From the NCBI RefSeq assembly GCF_005696555.1, contig NZ_CP040005.1, forward strand, positions 1,054,001-1,118,000: a DNA stretch of 64,000 nt, written 5' to 3'. Source of the stretch: Actinomyces sp. oral taxon 171 str. F0337 (GTDB taxonomy: Bacteria; Actinomycetota; Actinomycetes; Actinomycetales; Actinomycetaceae). Positions 36,825-45,087 of this stretch are shown piece after piece (position 1 is the stretch's first letter; every line of letters starts with the position of its first letter). The notes under the pieces are model-generated. The model was not told the DNA's origin. It was given only the letters and a program-made list of their open reading frames with translations, and ran no database searches. The position numbers were made by a program, and so were the translations under genes.

Positions 36825-37178
36825 AATAGAGGACAATTTGCTCGGCATATTTTCGCGGTGGCCTCGGTCAACCTCAACTCCACGTTGAAGAACCGGAACG
36901 CCTCCTACCGCATCGGCGACGGCGGATCGTCGGGTAACACCCAGCTGCTGCCCGCGGCGGGTTCCATGAAGCCCCCTACCGAGAGGTGGAGGGAGCCAAC
37001 GGGGGCTGCACGCCTCGAGCGCAGTGGCTCGGGGACAAGATTCAGTAGCAGTTCCCGAAGATCCAGTGCGATACCTGCATGGCGGGGGCGCGAGTCGGAT
37101 CACTACACGGGGCCCCTTGAGGGGCTTCCCGGCCCTTGTTCCCCGGGGGTCCCCTCAGGGGACTATCCTGACTCCATC
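36825..37178 (+). ncRNA. structured leader of gltX or separate small RNA
   Basis: About 350 bases with no convincing gene between a strong promoter and gltX. Inverted repeats include a 7-bp stem AGCCCCC/GGGGGCT, a 7-bp CGGGGAC/GTTCCCG stem near 37030-37060, and two GC hairpins at the end. A 31-codon reading frame begins at 36793, but it starts before the predicted transcript and has no ribosome-binding site. No T-box specifier or antiterminator consensus, tmRNA, RNase P or SRP RNA signature was found. Whether this is a leader or an independent RNA ending at 37163 cannot be decided here. Confidence 0.4.
37112..37163 (+). terminator. paired GC hairpins before gltX
   Basis: Two short perfect hairpins, 37112-37125 (GCCCC-TTGA-GGGGC) and 37149-37163 (GTCCCC-TCA-GGGGAC), the second ending 15 bases before the gltX ATG. 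They could terminate a small RNA or attenuate gltX. A TATCCT box (37164-37169) right after them may be a second, near-leaderless gltX promoter. Confidence 0.4.
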
Positions 37179-38795
37179 ATGCCTGAACTCAGTGATCACT
37201 CATCCGCCTTCCGTCCTGAGCCCGCAGCTGCCTCCGGGGTCCCGGAGCAGGGCTCATCGTCCGTGCGCGTACGTTTTTGCCCCTCACCCACGGGGACCCC
37301 CCACGTGGGCATGGTGCGCACCTGCCTGTTCAACTGGGCCTACGCCCGTCATACCGGTGGCACCTTCGTCTTCCGGATCGAGGACACCGACTCAGCCCGT
37401 GACTCCGAGGAGTCCTTCGACGCCATCCTGGACTCCCTGACCTGGCTGGGGCTGGACTGGGACGAGGGCGTGGGCAAGGGCGGGCCTCACGAGCCCTATC
37501 GCCAGTCCCAGCGCATGGACCTGTACAAGGAGGTGTCTGCCGAGCTGCTGGAGGCGGGCTACCTGTACGAGTCCTTCTCCACCCCTGAGGAGATCGAGGC
37601 CCGTCACCGTGAGCGCGGCGAGGACCCCAAGCTCGGCTATGACGGCTTCGACCGCAATCTGACCCAGGAGCAGAAGGACGCCTTCCGTGCCGAAGGGCGC
37701 TTGCCCGTCCTGCGGATGCGGATGCCGGAGGAGGACATCACCTTCACCGACCTTGTCCGAGGCCCCATCACCTTCAGGGCCGGCAGCGTGCCGGACTACG
37801 TCGTCGTGCGTGCAGGAGGCGAGCCCCTCTACACACTGGTCAACCCCGTTGACGACGCCGCGATGGGCATCACCCATGTCCTGCGCGGTGAGGACCTGCT
37901 GTCCTCCACCCCGCGGCAGGTGGCCCTCTATCGTGCCCTCATGGACATCGGTCGGGCTCAGGTCGTGCCCGAGTTCGGGCACCTGCCCTACGTCATGGGG
38001 GAGGGCAACCGAAAGCTGTCCAAGCGGGACCCTCAGTCCAACCTCCTCATCCACCGCTATCGCGGCATGATCCCCGAGGGGCTTCTCAACTACCTTGCCC
38101 TCCTGGGGTGGTCGCTGAGTGCGGACCGCGACGTCTTCTCAGCGGCAGAGATGATCGAGGCCTTCGATGTCCATGACGTTAATCCCAACCCGGCCCGCTT
38201 CGACCCCAAGAAGTGCGAGGCCATCAACGCCGAGCAGGTGCGTGCACTGGGGGAGGCCGACTTCCGGGACCGGCTGGTGCCCTACCTCGCCGACGCCTAC
38301 CCCGACCCGTCCGGCGAGACCGCTCAGGTATCGCTGGTCTCGGCGGACTCCTTCGACGGACTCACCGTGCGGGAGCAGGAGATCCTCAGCGCTGCTGCCC
38401 CCCTCATCCAGACACGGATCCAGCTGCTGCGCGAGAGCCGCGACATGCTCGGCTTCCTCTTCGTGCCTGACGACGAGCTCGTCATCGATGACAAGGCCCT
38501 GGCCAAGCTCAAGGCCTCGGCCGGTGACGTGCTGGATGCGGGCATCCGTGCTCTGGAAGGGCTCAGCTCCGAGCAGTGGGGGAAGGACCGTCTGGAGGAT
38601 GTCCTCAAAGCGGCCATCGTCGAGGGGCAGGGCATGCCCGACGGTGAGGGGATCAAACCGCGTCTCGCCTATGGTCCGCTGCGCGTCGCAGTGACCGGGA
38701 GGCAGGTCTCTCCACCCTTGTTCGAGTCCATGGAGATCCTTGGACGCGACTCCACCCTCGCCAGGCTGAAGGCTCTTCGAGCGCAGGTCGGGTGA
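37179..38795 (+). CDS. gltX: glutamyl-tRNA synthetase
   Basis: 538 aa class I aminoacyl-tRNA synthetase charging tRNA-Glu (and, in organisms that use the GatCAB route, also tRNA-Gln). The HIGH motif is '[10 protein letters not shown]' (35-44) and the KMSKS motif 'KLSKR' (279-283). The ATG at 37179 is chosen because the catalytic core starts about 30 residues later; the frame is open 321 bases upstream, but that stretch is the GC-hairpin leader. An N-terminal tail of about 28 Ser/Pro/Ala-rich residues precedes the core. A perfect terminator follows. tRNA-Gln and three tRNA-Glu genes lie 2 kb downstream. Confidence 0.94.
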   Translation: MPELSDHSSAFRPEPAAASGVPEQGSSSVRVRFCPSPTGTPHVGMVRTCLFNWAYARHTGGTFVFRIEDTDSARDSEESFDAILDSLTWLGLDWDEGVGKGGPHEPYRQSQRMDLYKEVSAELLEAGYLYESFSTPEEIEARHRERGEDPKLGYDGFDRNLTQEQKDAFRAEGRLPVLRMRMPEEDITFTDLVRGPITFRAGSVPDYVVVRAGGEPLYTLVNPVDDAAMGITHVLRGEDLLSSTPRQVALYRALMDIGRAQVVPEFGHLPYVMGEGNRKLSKRDPQSNLLIHRYRGMIPEGLLNYLALLGWSLSADRDVFSAAEMIEAFDVHDVNPNPARFDPKKCEAINAEQVRALGEADFRDRLVPYLADAYPDPSGETAQVSLVSADSFDGLTVREQEILSAAAPLIQTRIQLLRESRDMLGFLFVPDDELVIDDKALAKLKASAGDVLDAGIRALEGLSSEQWGKDRLEDVLKAAIVEGQGMPDGEGIKPRLAYGPLRVAVTGRQVSPPLFESMEILGRDSTLARLKALRAQVG

Positions 38796-38823
38796 CATGG
38801 CCGCCGGTTACTCTCGCGCTCAC

Positions 38824-38864
38824 GGTGGTGGGGTCAGGAACATCGTGTCCCTGACCCCACCACC
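38824..38864 (+). terminator. terminator after gltX
   Basis: Perfect 15-bp stem (38824-38838 with 38850-38864), 29 bases after the stop, 11-base loop. Confidence 0.8.
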
Positions 38865-38927
38865 TAATCCGTGCGCGAGACGCCTCACGAGTGCCCTCAA
38901 GGGGGCGCAACCGTTCCCTGAAAGGCG

Positions 38928-39704
38928 TCACATGGCTCCGGCGTCGATTCCTTGGACCCGGATGCCCGTCAGGATCGTGTGCCACTGATCCAGTCCTATG
39001 AGAGTGCCTTGGGGGCACATCAGCATGACCTCCACGCCGATCCCTCGTTCTCCTACTCGTCTGTTGAAGCGATAGCCGTCGATAGGAGTGGGAGTGCCTG
39101 AGATCGTCGCCGTGGTGGAGAAAGCGGCTTCGTAACCCGGGAAGTTTCCACTATCATCACGGACGGCCTCCACGGCAGTCGGCCCTTGCGTGATTTGATA
39201 GTCTGAAAAAAGTTTCGGCTGATGCCGGATGGCTATATCGGAAAGCTCTTTGTCGCCTATCGCATTTCTGGTGATGAAGTATCTCTCGTTGATGTCGGTG
39301 GCGATATAACCGAAGCAGTCCTGGTTGCTGTTGACCACGTACTCATCGAGCGTGATGTCGGGGTTATCTGACTTTTGGATGCGGCCGCTGCTTGAGGACC
39401 AGACGGAGGAGTCCTCGTTGGTGACGGTAAAAGATGGTCGAGACCATGTGGCGGCCGTGGAAGGTGTGGAGGACGGTGATTCTGACGGCGTTGGGCTCGG
39501 TGTGCTGGACGGAGTGTCGGAGCTGGAGGTGCTGGCCTCGGCGGAGGCGCCTGCGGGTTCGACGGTCAGCTGTCCCTTGTGGGCGGGGCCACAGGCGCTC
39601 AGTGCCAGGCTGGCTGTGAGGCACAGCCCCAGAGCAAGGCGATGAGTTCTGGAGGGTGTGTGGGCGACGAGCATCTGGTGATGGTGCTGTGCTGGGCGAG
39701 GCAA
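38928..39704 (-). CDS. lipoprotein B, tandem paralogue
   Basis: 258 aa starting at TTG 39704, which has an AGGAGAG site 8 bases upstream and matches the start of the paralogue; ATG 39674 is the alternative. Signal peptide 'ALGLCLTASLALSAC' with a clear lipobox, then a Ser/Thr/Pro-rich linker and a domain ending 'DAGAM'. Cysteines in 'QDCFGYIATD' and 'MLMCPQGTL' match the pair in lipoproteins A and C. A domain pattern of 'EAVRDDSGNFPGYEAAFS' is shared with C. Unknown function. Confidence 0.75.
   Translation of the reverse strand: MPRPAQHHHQMLVAHTPSRTHRLALGLCLTASLALSACGPAHKGQLTVEPAGASAEASTSSSDTPSSTPSPTPSESPSSTPSTAATWSRPSFTVTNEDSSVWSSSSGRIQKSDNPDITLDEYVVNSNQDCFGYIATDINERYFITRNAIGDKELSDIAIRHQPKLFSDYQITQGPTAVEAVRDDSGNFPGYEAAFSTTATISGTPTPIDGYRFNRRVGERGIGVEVMLMCPQGTLIGLDQWHTILTGIRVQGIDAGAM
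39484..39640. repeat. 157-base near-identical repeat, copy in lipoprotein B
   Basis: Covers the end of the signal peptide, lipobox and Ser/Thr/Pro linker of lipoprotein B. It matches 40317-40473 in lipoprotein C with only scattered differences, far closer than the rest of the two genes. Confidence 0.8.
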
Positions 39705-39769
39705 TGTGGCTCTCCTGGTGGTGGGGGCAGAGGAATGCAGGCGCTGTGACTCGTTGCTGGACCTCCTAT

Positions 39770-40531
39770 CTATCTCATGGCTCCGGCGTCGAGTCCCGTC
39801 ACTCGTGTTGAGGACAGGAACTGGTGCCATGTATCGGCGGACGTGAGCTTGTCCGGATGGCACTCGAGGAAGATTTCAAGAGTGACACCCTGATCGCTGA
39901 TCTGTCGGAAGAAACGATATCCCGCTACGTCGCCCGTCGAGCCACTGGCGTACTTGACGGTAGCCGTGTAGCCGATTTCATACCCGGGGAGCGTCCCGCT
40001 GTCATCCGGTACGGCTTCGACGGGAGTCGGCCCTGATGTCATCGCGAAAGAGCTGTGGTTCGGCATCGTCTCCTGTATCTTGACGGAGGAGGTTGTGTTG
40101 TCTCCGCCCATTTTTCTTTCGTCATAGATTGACTGGTTCGCTTTGTAGAAGATGATGGCCAGGCATCCTTCTGTGTCGAAATTGTATGCCTGGCTGATGT
40201 CTGATGACGTTTCGGTCGGCTGTTTGAGTATGTCGTCCTGCCGGTGCCACGTGCCGGTGGAGTCGTTGGAGATCGTGACGTTGGGGGCCGTCCAGGCTGT
40301 TGCGGAAGATGTGGCCGACGGCGTTGGGCTCGGTGTGCTGGACGGAGTGTCCGAGCTGGAGGTGCTGGCCTCGGCGGAGGCGCCTGCGGGCTCGACGGTC
40401 AGCTGTCCCTTGTGTGAGGGTCCGCAGGCACTCAGTGCCAGGCCAACTGTGAGGCACAGTCCCAGGGCGAGGAGGCGAGGACTGCAGGGTCCGCTACCTG
40501 CATGGCGATGGTGCTGCAGATGGGTGGGCAT
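39770..40531 (-). CDS. lipoprotein C, tandem paralogue
   Basis: 253 aa. ATG 40531 follows a GGGAGG site by 7 bases. Lipobox 'GLALSAC', then 'GPSHKGQLTVEPAGASAEAS', a linker of Ser/Thr/Pro repeats and a domain with cysteines in 'EGCLAIIFY' and 'FLECHPDKL'. The C-terminus 'LDAGAMR' is like that of B. Only 65 bases separate it from B in the same direction, so the two are probably co-transcribed. Unknown function; extracellular, membrane-anchored. Confidence 0.78.
   Translation of the reverse strand: MPTHLQHHRHAGSGPCSPRLLALGLCLTVGLALSACGPSHKGQLTVEPAGASAEASTSSSDTPSSTPSPTPSATSSATAWTAPNVTISNDSTGTWHRQDDILKQPTETSSDISQAYNFDTEGCLAIIFYKANQSIYDERKMGGDNTTSSVKIQETMPNHSSFAMTSGPTPVEAVPDDSGTLPGYEIGYTATVKYASGSTGDVAGYRFFRQISDQGVTLEIFLECHPDKLTSADTWHQFLSSTRVTGLDAGAMR
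40317..40473. repeat. 157-base near-identical repeat, copy in lipoprotein C
   Basis: Partner of 39484-39640. Shared signal peptide/linker DNA suggests recent gene duplication or gene conversion restricted to the export and linker part. Confidence 0.8.
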
Positions 40532-40728
40532 GTATGGCCTCCCAAAGGGGCGGGGGTGAGCAGGAACTAGTGGGAGTCTAGGGGATGCCTCTGGAGGTGT
40601 GCTCGGTTGTCGGGAGGGGGCGGGAAGTGGGGTGCGATACCGGCTGTGAGCGGGAGAGGTGGGATCGGGGGATGAGGGGGGAGGTGTCTGGGGCTCCCGC
40701 TGTGTGTCTGTCTTCACCTTCTGGTGAT

Positions 40729-40757
40729 TTGGCGGGGCGGGGGTGGGCGTGTAGATT
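40729..40757 (+). promoter_or_regulatory. promoter of the tRNA-Gln/Glu cluster
   Basis: TTGGCG, 17-base spacer, TAGATT (40752-40757), 45 bases before tRNA-Gln. The rest of the 270-base gap between lipoprotein C and the tRNAs holds no gene I can support. Confidence 0.55.
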
Positions 40758-40802
40758 ACTGCCCGCTGCCTCGGACGTGATCCCTTTCGAGGTGAAGCCC
40801 CT

Positions 40803-40874
40803 TGGGGTATGGTGTAATTGGCAACACGACTGATTCTGGTTCAGTTATTCTAGGTTCGAGTCCTGGTACCCCAG
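40803..40874 (+). tRNA. tRNA-Gln (CUG)
   Basis: 72 bases. Anticodon stem ACTGA/TCAGT with loop TTCTGGT, anticodon CTG. Acceptor TGGGGTA pairs with TACCCCA, discriminator G, CCA not encoded. First gene of a four-tRNA cluster. Confidence 0.95.
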
Positions 40875-40892
40875 CGGATCTGTTGATCTGTA

Positions 40893-40965
40893 GCCCCCAT
40901 CGTTTAGTGGCCTAGGACACCGCCCTCTCACGGCGGCGGCGCCGGTTCGAATCCGGCTGGGGGTA
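40893..40965 (+). tRNA. tRNA-Glu (CUC), copy 1
   Basis: 73 bases. Anticodon stem CCGCC/GGCGG with loop CTCTCAC, anticodon CTC. Acceptor GCCCCCA pairs with TGGGGGT. CCA not encoded. Confidence 0.95.
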
Positions 40966-41004
40966 CGAGGGTCCGGTTGTTGCTTCAACCTCCGGACTGT
41001 CAGG

Positions 41005-41077
41005 GCCCCCATCGTTTAGTGGCCTAGGACACCGCCCTCTCACGGCGGCGGCGCCGGTTCGAATCCGGCTGGGGGTA
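41005..41077 (+). tRNA. tRNA-Glu (CUC), copy 2
   Basis: Identical in sequence to copy 1, 39 bases downstream, different spacer. Confidence 0.95.
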
Positions 41078-41125
41078 CGGATCAAGCAGGCTGGCTAGGT
41101 CTGCTGGTTCACAACTACATAGCAG

Positions 41126-41198
41126 GCCCCCATCGTTTAGTGGCCTAGGACACCGCCCTCTCACGGCGGCGGCGCCGGTTCGAATCCGGCTGGGGGTA
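41126..41198 (+). tRNA. tRNA-Glu (CUC), copy 3
   Basis: Identical to copies 1 and 2. Last of the cluster; followed by a perfect terminator. Confidence 0.95.
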
Positions 41199-41205
41199 CG
41201 GCAAC

Positions 41206-41243
41206 GAGGTGCCTGCACCGCCGAGAGGTGGTGCAGGCACCTC
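41206..41243 (+). terminator. terminator of the tRNA cluster
   Basis: Perfect 14-bp stem (41206-41219 with 41230-41243), 10-base loop, starting 8 bases after the last tRNA-Glu. Confidence 0.8.
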
Positions 41244-41323
41244 ATGTTGTCACCCGGTGTTCTCATGCTGAGGCTCGCTCGCGCGGCCGGCCGGGCGACT
41301 GGCGCTCAATGGTCTACGAAGGT

Positions 41324-42163
41324 CTACGAAGCGGATGCCAGGAGATCGCTGCCCGTCGTGACGGTAAGTCCTCGTTCCAGCAGTGAGCGCACGCCTCCTT
41401 CCAGGGCGGCGAACAGGGGCGCTGAGGGCTGCGTGCGCCCGTCGTGGCACAGCACTACCGATCCGGCACCGGCAAGGTCCGTGACGGCGGCCGCCTCCGC
41501 CGTGGACGGCGTGTGGACGCTCCACAGCAACAGGTCCATCCTCTTCCGGGAGGCAACCATCATGGCCGGTGCGTCAACCCGGCCGTAGGGAGGGCGCCAC
41601 AGGCGCGGAGACGGTGCTCCGGCCGCCACGATCGCCTCGCACGTCCGGTTCACCGAGTCGCTCAGCTCCGAGAAGCTCACGCCGTAGACGTCCGTGTGCA
41701 CCCAGTTGTGGACCGCGACCTCGTGCCCCTCGGCGACCTCCCGCGCGATCAGCTCGGGGTGGGCCTCCACCGCGGACCCCAGCACGAAGAAGGTGGCCCG
41801 TACCTGCAACCTCGCCAGCATGTCGAGCACACGTGGAGTCCAGCGAGGGTCTGGCCCGTCGTCGAAGGTCAGCGCCAGCTTTCCTGATTCTCCACCGGTC
41901 TGAAACACCACTCGCGTTCCGAGTGCGCTTCCAGGGGCTGCGGGGCGAGGGGCGGTTCTCGCCGTGGGGGAGAGGTGGGTGTCCCGCCAGTGAGTCGCTC
42001 CTGCGCTGGCGCCCGCGCCAACGATGCCCGCCGTCGTTGCCAGGGCGGCCCTCCCCAGGATGCCTCGCCGGCTCTCCCCGGTGGTGGGGCTCAATCGTGA
42101 CTCCACTGACGAAGGGGATGCGCTGTCCCCGGCTCCGTCATCCGGCAGGCTCTTGGTCGTCAC
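41324..42163 (-). CDS. secreted polysaccharide deacetylase (NodB domain)
   Basis: 279 aa from GTG 42163; the frame is open to 42247, but a TACGAT box 6 bases before 42163 points to this start. A twin-arginine-type signal 'SRRGILGRAALATTAGIVG' suggests Tat export. The NodB domain has 'LTFDDGPDPRWT' (metal Asp-Asp), 'HEVAVHNWVHTD' (metal histidines) and 'RLWRPPYGRVD'. The late leucine-histidine motif is 'VVLCHDG'. It likely removes acetyl groups from peptidoglycan or capsule sugar. Divergent from RNase J. Confidence 0.85.
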   Translation of the reverse strand: MTTKSLPDDGAGDSASPSSVESRLSPTTGESRRGILGRAALATTAGIVGAGASAGATHWRDTHLSPTARTAPRPAAPGSALGTRVVFQTGGESGKLALTFDDGPDPRWTPRVLDMLARLQVRATFFVLGSAVEAHPELIAREVAEGHEVAVHNWVHTDVYGVSFSELSDSVNRTCEAIVAAGAPSPRLWRPPYGRVDAPAMMVASRKRMDLLLWSVHTPSTAEAAAVTDLAGAGSVVLCHDGRTQPSAPLFAALEGGVRSLLERGLTVTTGSDLLASAS

Positions 42164-42291
42164 CAGTACATCGTAGAGCGATCCCGGTGGGCCTCTGAAC
42201 TTCTCGTCGTAACGTTGCAGAACCACGACGGAATCGAACTGGATCACACCGTATCAATCGATAATCCGGGCATCCTCGGTAGGATGCCCGC

Positions 42292-43977
42292 GTGACGAAC
42301 TTTCCCGCGCTGAAGACTCCCGGCCCCCTCGCTGATGGCGCCATGCGCATCACTCCCCTGGGGGGTCTGGGCGAGGTCGGCCGCAACATGACCGTTTTCG
42401 AGCTGGATGGCAAGCTGCTCATCGTTGACTGCGGTGTGCTCTTCCCCGAGGAGGACCAGCCGGGCGTCGATCTCATCCTTCCTGACTTCTCCTCCATCGA
42501 GCACCGCATCGACGACGTCGTCGCCCTGGTCCTGACTCATGGGCACGAGGACCACATCGGGGGCGTGCCCTACCTGCTGCGCCTGCGTGAGGACATTCCC
42601 CTGGTGGGAAGCGAGCTCACCCTGGCCTTCGTGGAGGCCAAGCTCAAGGAGCACCGTATCCGTCCAGTGCTGCGTCAGGTCAGCGAGCACGAGGAGGTCT
42701 CCTACGGGCCCTTCGACCTGGAGTTCGTGGCCGTCAACCACTCCATCCCCGACGCCATGGCCGTCATGATCCGCACCGACGCCGGTAATGTACTGGCCAC
42801 TGGTGACTTCAAGATGGACTCCCTGCCCATCGACGGGCGCATCACGGACCTGCGCTCCTTCGCCCGTTTCGGTGAGGAGGGCGTTGACCTGTTCTGCGTG
42901 GACTCCACGAACGCAGAGGTCCCCGGCATGGTCGGCCATGAGGGCGAGATCGGCCAGGTCCTGGACAATGTCTTCGCCGACTCCGACGGGCAGATCGTCG
43001 TGGCCTCCTTCGCCAGCCACGTCCACCGGGTCCAGCAGGTCCTCGATGCGGCCGCCCTGCACGACAGGCGGGTCGCCCTCGTGGGACGCTCCATGGTGCG
43101 CAACATGGGTATCGCCTCCGAACGCGGCTACCTCAAGGTCCCCGCCGGCGTCCTCATCGATGCCCGAGACATCACCTCGCTGCCCCCGCACGAAAGAGTC
43201 CTCATGGTCACCGGCTCGCAGGGCGAGCCGATGGCGGCCCTGTCCCGGATGGCCCACTCCGAGCACCGCAGCGTCACCATTGAGCCCGGGGACACCGTCA
43301 TCTTCGCCTCCTCTCTCATCCCCGGCAACGAGAACTCCGTCTTCCGGGTCATCAACCAGCTCATGCGGCTGGGAGCGCGCGTGGTTCACCAGGGCAATGC
43401 CAAGGTCCATGTCTCCGGGCACGCCTCGTCCGAGGAGCTGCTCCACGTCTACAACATCGTCCAGCCCCGCAACGTCATGCCCATCCATGGTGAGATCCGT
43501 CACCTGGTGGCGAATGGTGGGCTCGCCGTCAAGACGGGAGTCGCCCCGGAGCGGGTCATGCTGTGCGAGGACGGCGTGGCCGTCGACCTGGGCGGGGGGG
43601 TGGCCCGTATCGCCGGCCAGGTGCCCTGCGGCTACATCTACGTTGACGGATCCTCCGTGGGGGAGATCGATGAGGCCGAGCTCAAGGACCGCCGCATCCT
43701 GGCGGAGGAGGGCTTCGTCTCCGTCTACGCCGTGGTGGAGACCACGACCGGCACGATCCTGGCCGGTCCTCACATCCAGGCTCGGGGCGTTGCCGAGGAC
43801 GACTCGGTCTTCGAGGAGATCCTTCCTGATGTGACCGAGGCCCTGTCCGCTGCGCTGGAGACCGGCAAGGCGGACGCCTACTCCCTCCAGCAGGTCATGC
43901 GCCGCACCCTGGGCCGCTGGATCGGGCGCCGTCTCAGGCGCCGTCCCATGATCGTCCCGGTCGTCATCGAGGCGTAG
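42292..43977 (+). CDS. rnj: ribonuclease J
   Basis: 561 aa metallo-beta-lactamase/beta-CASP nuclease with both endo- and 5'-exonuclease activity in mRNA decay and rRNA maturation. Metal motif 'THGHEDHIGG' (82-91), beta-CASP parts 'TGSQGEPMAAL' and 'HVSGHASSEEL', and the C-terminal 'PIHGEIRHL'. Starts at GTG 42292 with a TAGGAT box 6 bases upstream (leaderless type). In most Actinobacteria dapA lies upstream; here a deacetylase takes that place. Followed after 18 bases by a PfkB kinase. Confidence 0.95.
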   Translation: MTNFPALKTPGPLADGAMRITPLGGLGEVGRNMTVFELDGKLLIVDCGVLFPEEDQPGVDLILPDFSSIEHRIDDVVALVLTHGHEDHIGGVPYLLRLREDIPLVGSELTLAFVEAKLKEHRIRPVLRQVSEHEEVSYGPFDLEFVAVNHSIPDAMAVMIRTDAGNVLATGDFKMDSLPIDGRITDLRSFARFGEEGVDLFCVDSTNAEVPGMVGHEGEIGQVLDNVFADSDGQIVVASFASHVHRVQQVLDAAALHDRRVALVGRSMVRNMGIASERGYLKVPAGVLIDARDITSLPPHERVLMVTGSQGEPMAALSRMAHSEHRSVTIEPGDTVIFASSLIPGNENSVFRVINQLMRLGARVVHQGNAKVHVSGHASSEELLHVYNIVQPRNVMPIHGEIRHLVANGGLAVKTGVAPERVMLCEDGVAVDLGGGVARIAGQVPCGYIYVDGSSVGEIDEAELKDRRILAEEGFVSVYAVVETTTGTILAGPHIQARGVAEDDSVFEEILPDVTEALSAALETGKADAYSLQQVMRRTLGRWIGRRLRRRPMIVPVVIEA

Positions 43978-43995
43978 CAGGAGGGTGCTCACTGC

Positions 43996-44931
43996 ATGAC
44001 TCTGTTCCGGCCCGCGTGCTTCATATCCACAGGATCCATCCTCATCGACATCCCCCTCCACGTCAGCCGCGTGCCGACGCCGGGAGGGGCGATCACCGGG
44101 GCGTCGTCGGGCCCGGTCGTCGGTGGCGGGTACGCCGTGGTCTCAGCCGCGGCCCGGCAGGGCGTCCCTACGGCCCTGGCTGCCACCCTGGGAACCGGCC
44201 CCAACTCAGCGCGGGTGCGCGAGTCGATGCACCTGGACCGGGTTGAGCTGCTCGTCGAGGAGCTCGTCGGGGACATCGGCACCTGCACCACTCTCATTGA
44301 GCCCTCCGGCCGACGCACCTTCATCACCACCGCGGGCGTCGAGGGAGAGCCCCAGCGCGAGGACCTGGAGAGCCTCGACCTGAGATCCGGGGACTGGGTC
44401 TACGCCACCGGTTATGACCTCGCCCACTACACGAGCCGCGGCATCCTGGCCGACTGGCTGCTGTCGATCCCCGATGGCGTCGGGCTGGTGATCGACCTCG
44501 GCCCGGTCCAGCCCGACATCCCCGACCAAGTGCTCCTGCCGCTGCTGGACCGAGCGACGATACTGACCGGGAACGACTTGGAGATGAGTCGGCTCGAGAA
44601 GCGCCTGGGCGGTACCAACGCCATTCGAGGGGCCTGCCCGCGAGCACTGATCGTCCACCGTACCGGCGTCCACGGCTGCGTTCTCCACCCGGTGGACGGC
44701 GAGGCCATCGAGGTTCCCGGTTTCGTGCGTGAGGTCGTGGACACGACGGGGGCGGGAGACACGCATACCGGTGTCCTGGTCGCCGGCCTTCTTGACGGGC
44801 TCGACGTCGTCGAGGCGGCCAGGCGTGCCAATGCGGCTGCAGCCCACGCCGTCGAACGCACCGGCCCGGCCCAGGCCCCGCTGCGTGAGGAGATCGATGA
44901 GTTCCTTCAAGCCGGAGGTGAGCGGTCCTGA
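43996..44931 (+). CDS. PfkB-family carbohydrate kinase
   Basis: 311 aa ribokinase-like kinase. The anion-hole and catalytic base motif is 'DTTGAGDTHTGVLVAGLLDG' (near the C-terminus). The N-terminus 'FISTGSILIDIPLHVSRVP' and 'GGGYAVVSAAARQG' match the sugar-binding glycines. Sugar specificity cannot be read from sequence. A GCAGGAGG site precedes the ATG. Directly downstream of RNase J. Confidence 0.88.
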   Translation: MTLFRPACFISTGSILIDIPLHVSRVPTPGGAITGASSGPVVGGGYAVVSAAARQGVPTALAATLGTGPNSARVRESMHLDRVELLVEELVGDIGTCTTLIEPSGRRTFITTAGVEGEPQREDLESLDLRSGDWVYATGYDLAHYTSRGILADWLLSIPDGVGLVIDLGPVQPDIPDQVLLPLLDRATILTGNDLEMSRLEKRLGGTNAIRGACPRALIVHRTGVHGCVLHPVDGEAIEVPGFVREVVDTTGAGDTHTGVLVAGLLDGLDVVEAARRANAAAAHAVERTGPAQAPLREEIDEFLQAGGERS

Positions 44932-45087
44932 GCGGTTCTGAGAGGCCCTAGGACTGCGGCAGCCTTTCTCGCCGGGGGAGGAGACCTCTTACGGGCTTGC
45001 GCCTCTGAGAAGGTGACGTGTCTCCGGCCGGCGCAGGCGGCGTGGCAAGGCCGTTGACACTGAGAATCCGATAGTTTCTAGGGCATC

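Noticed and set aside
36858..37178. N-terminal extension of gltX by 107 codons
   Set aside because: The extension has no family counterpart, crosses two GC hairpins, and the ATG at 37179 already leaves about 30 residues before the catalytic core.
36825..37178. tmRNA, RNase P RNA or SRP RNA in the gltX leader
   Set aside because: None of their conserved core sequences is present; a novel or lineage-specific RNA remains possible.
42244..44061. 605-codon minus frame opposite RNase J
   Set aside because: Antisense shadow rich in Asp, His and Gly; RNase J motifs occupy the plus strand.
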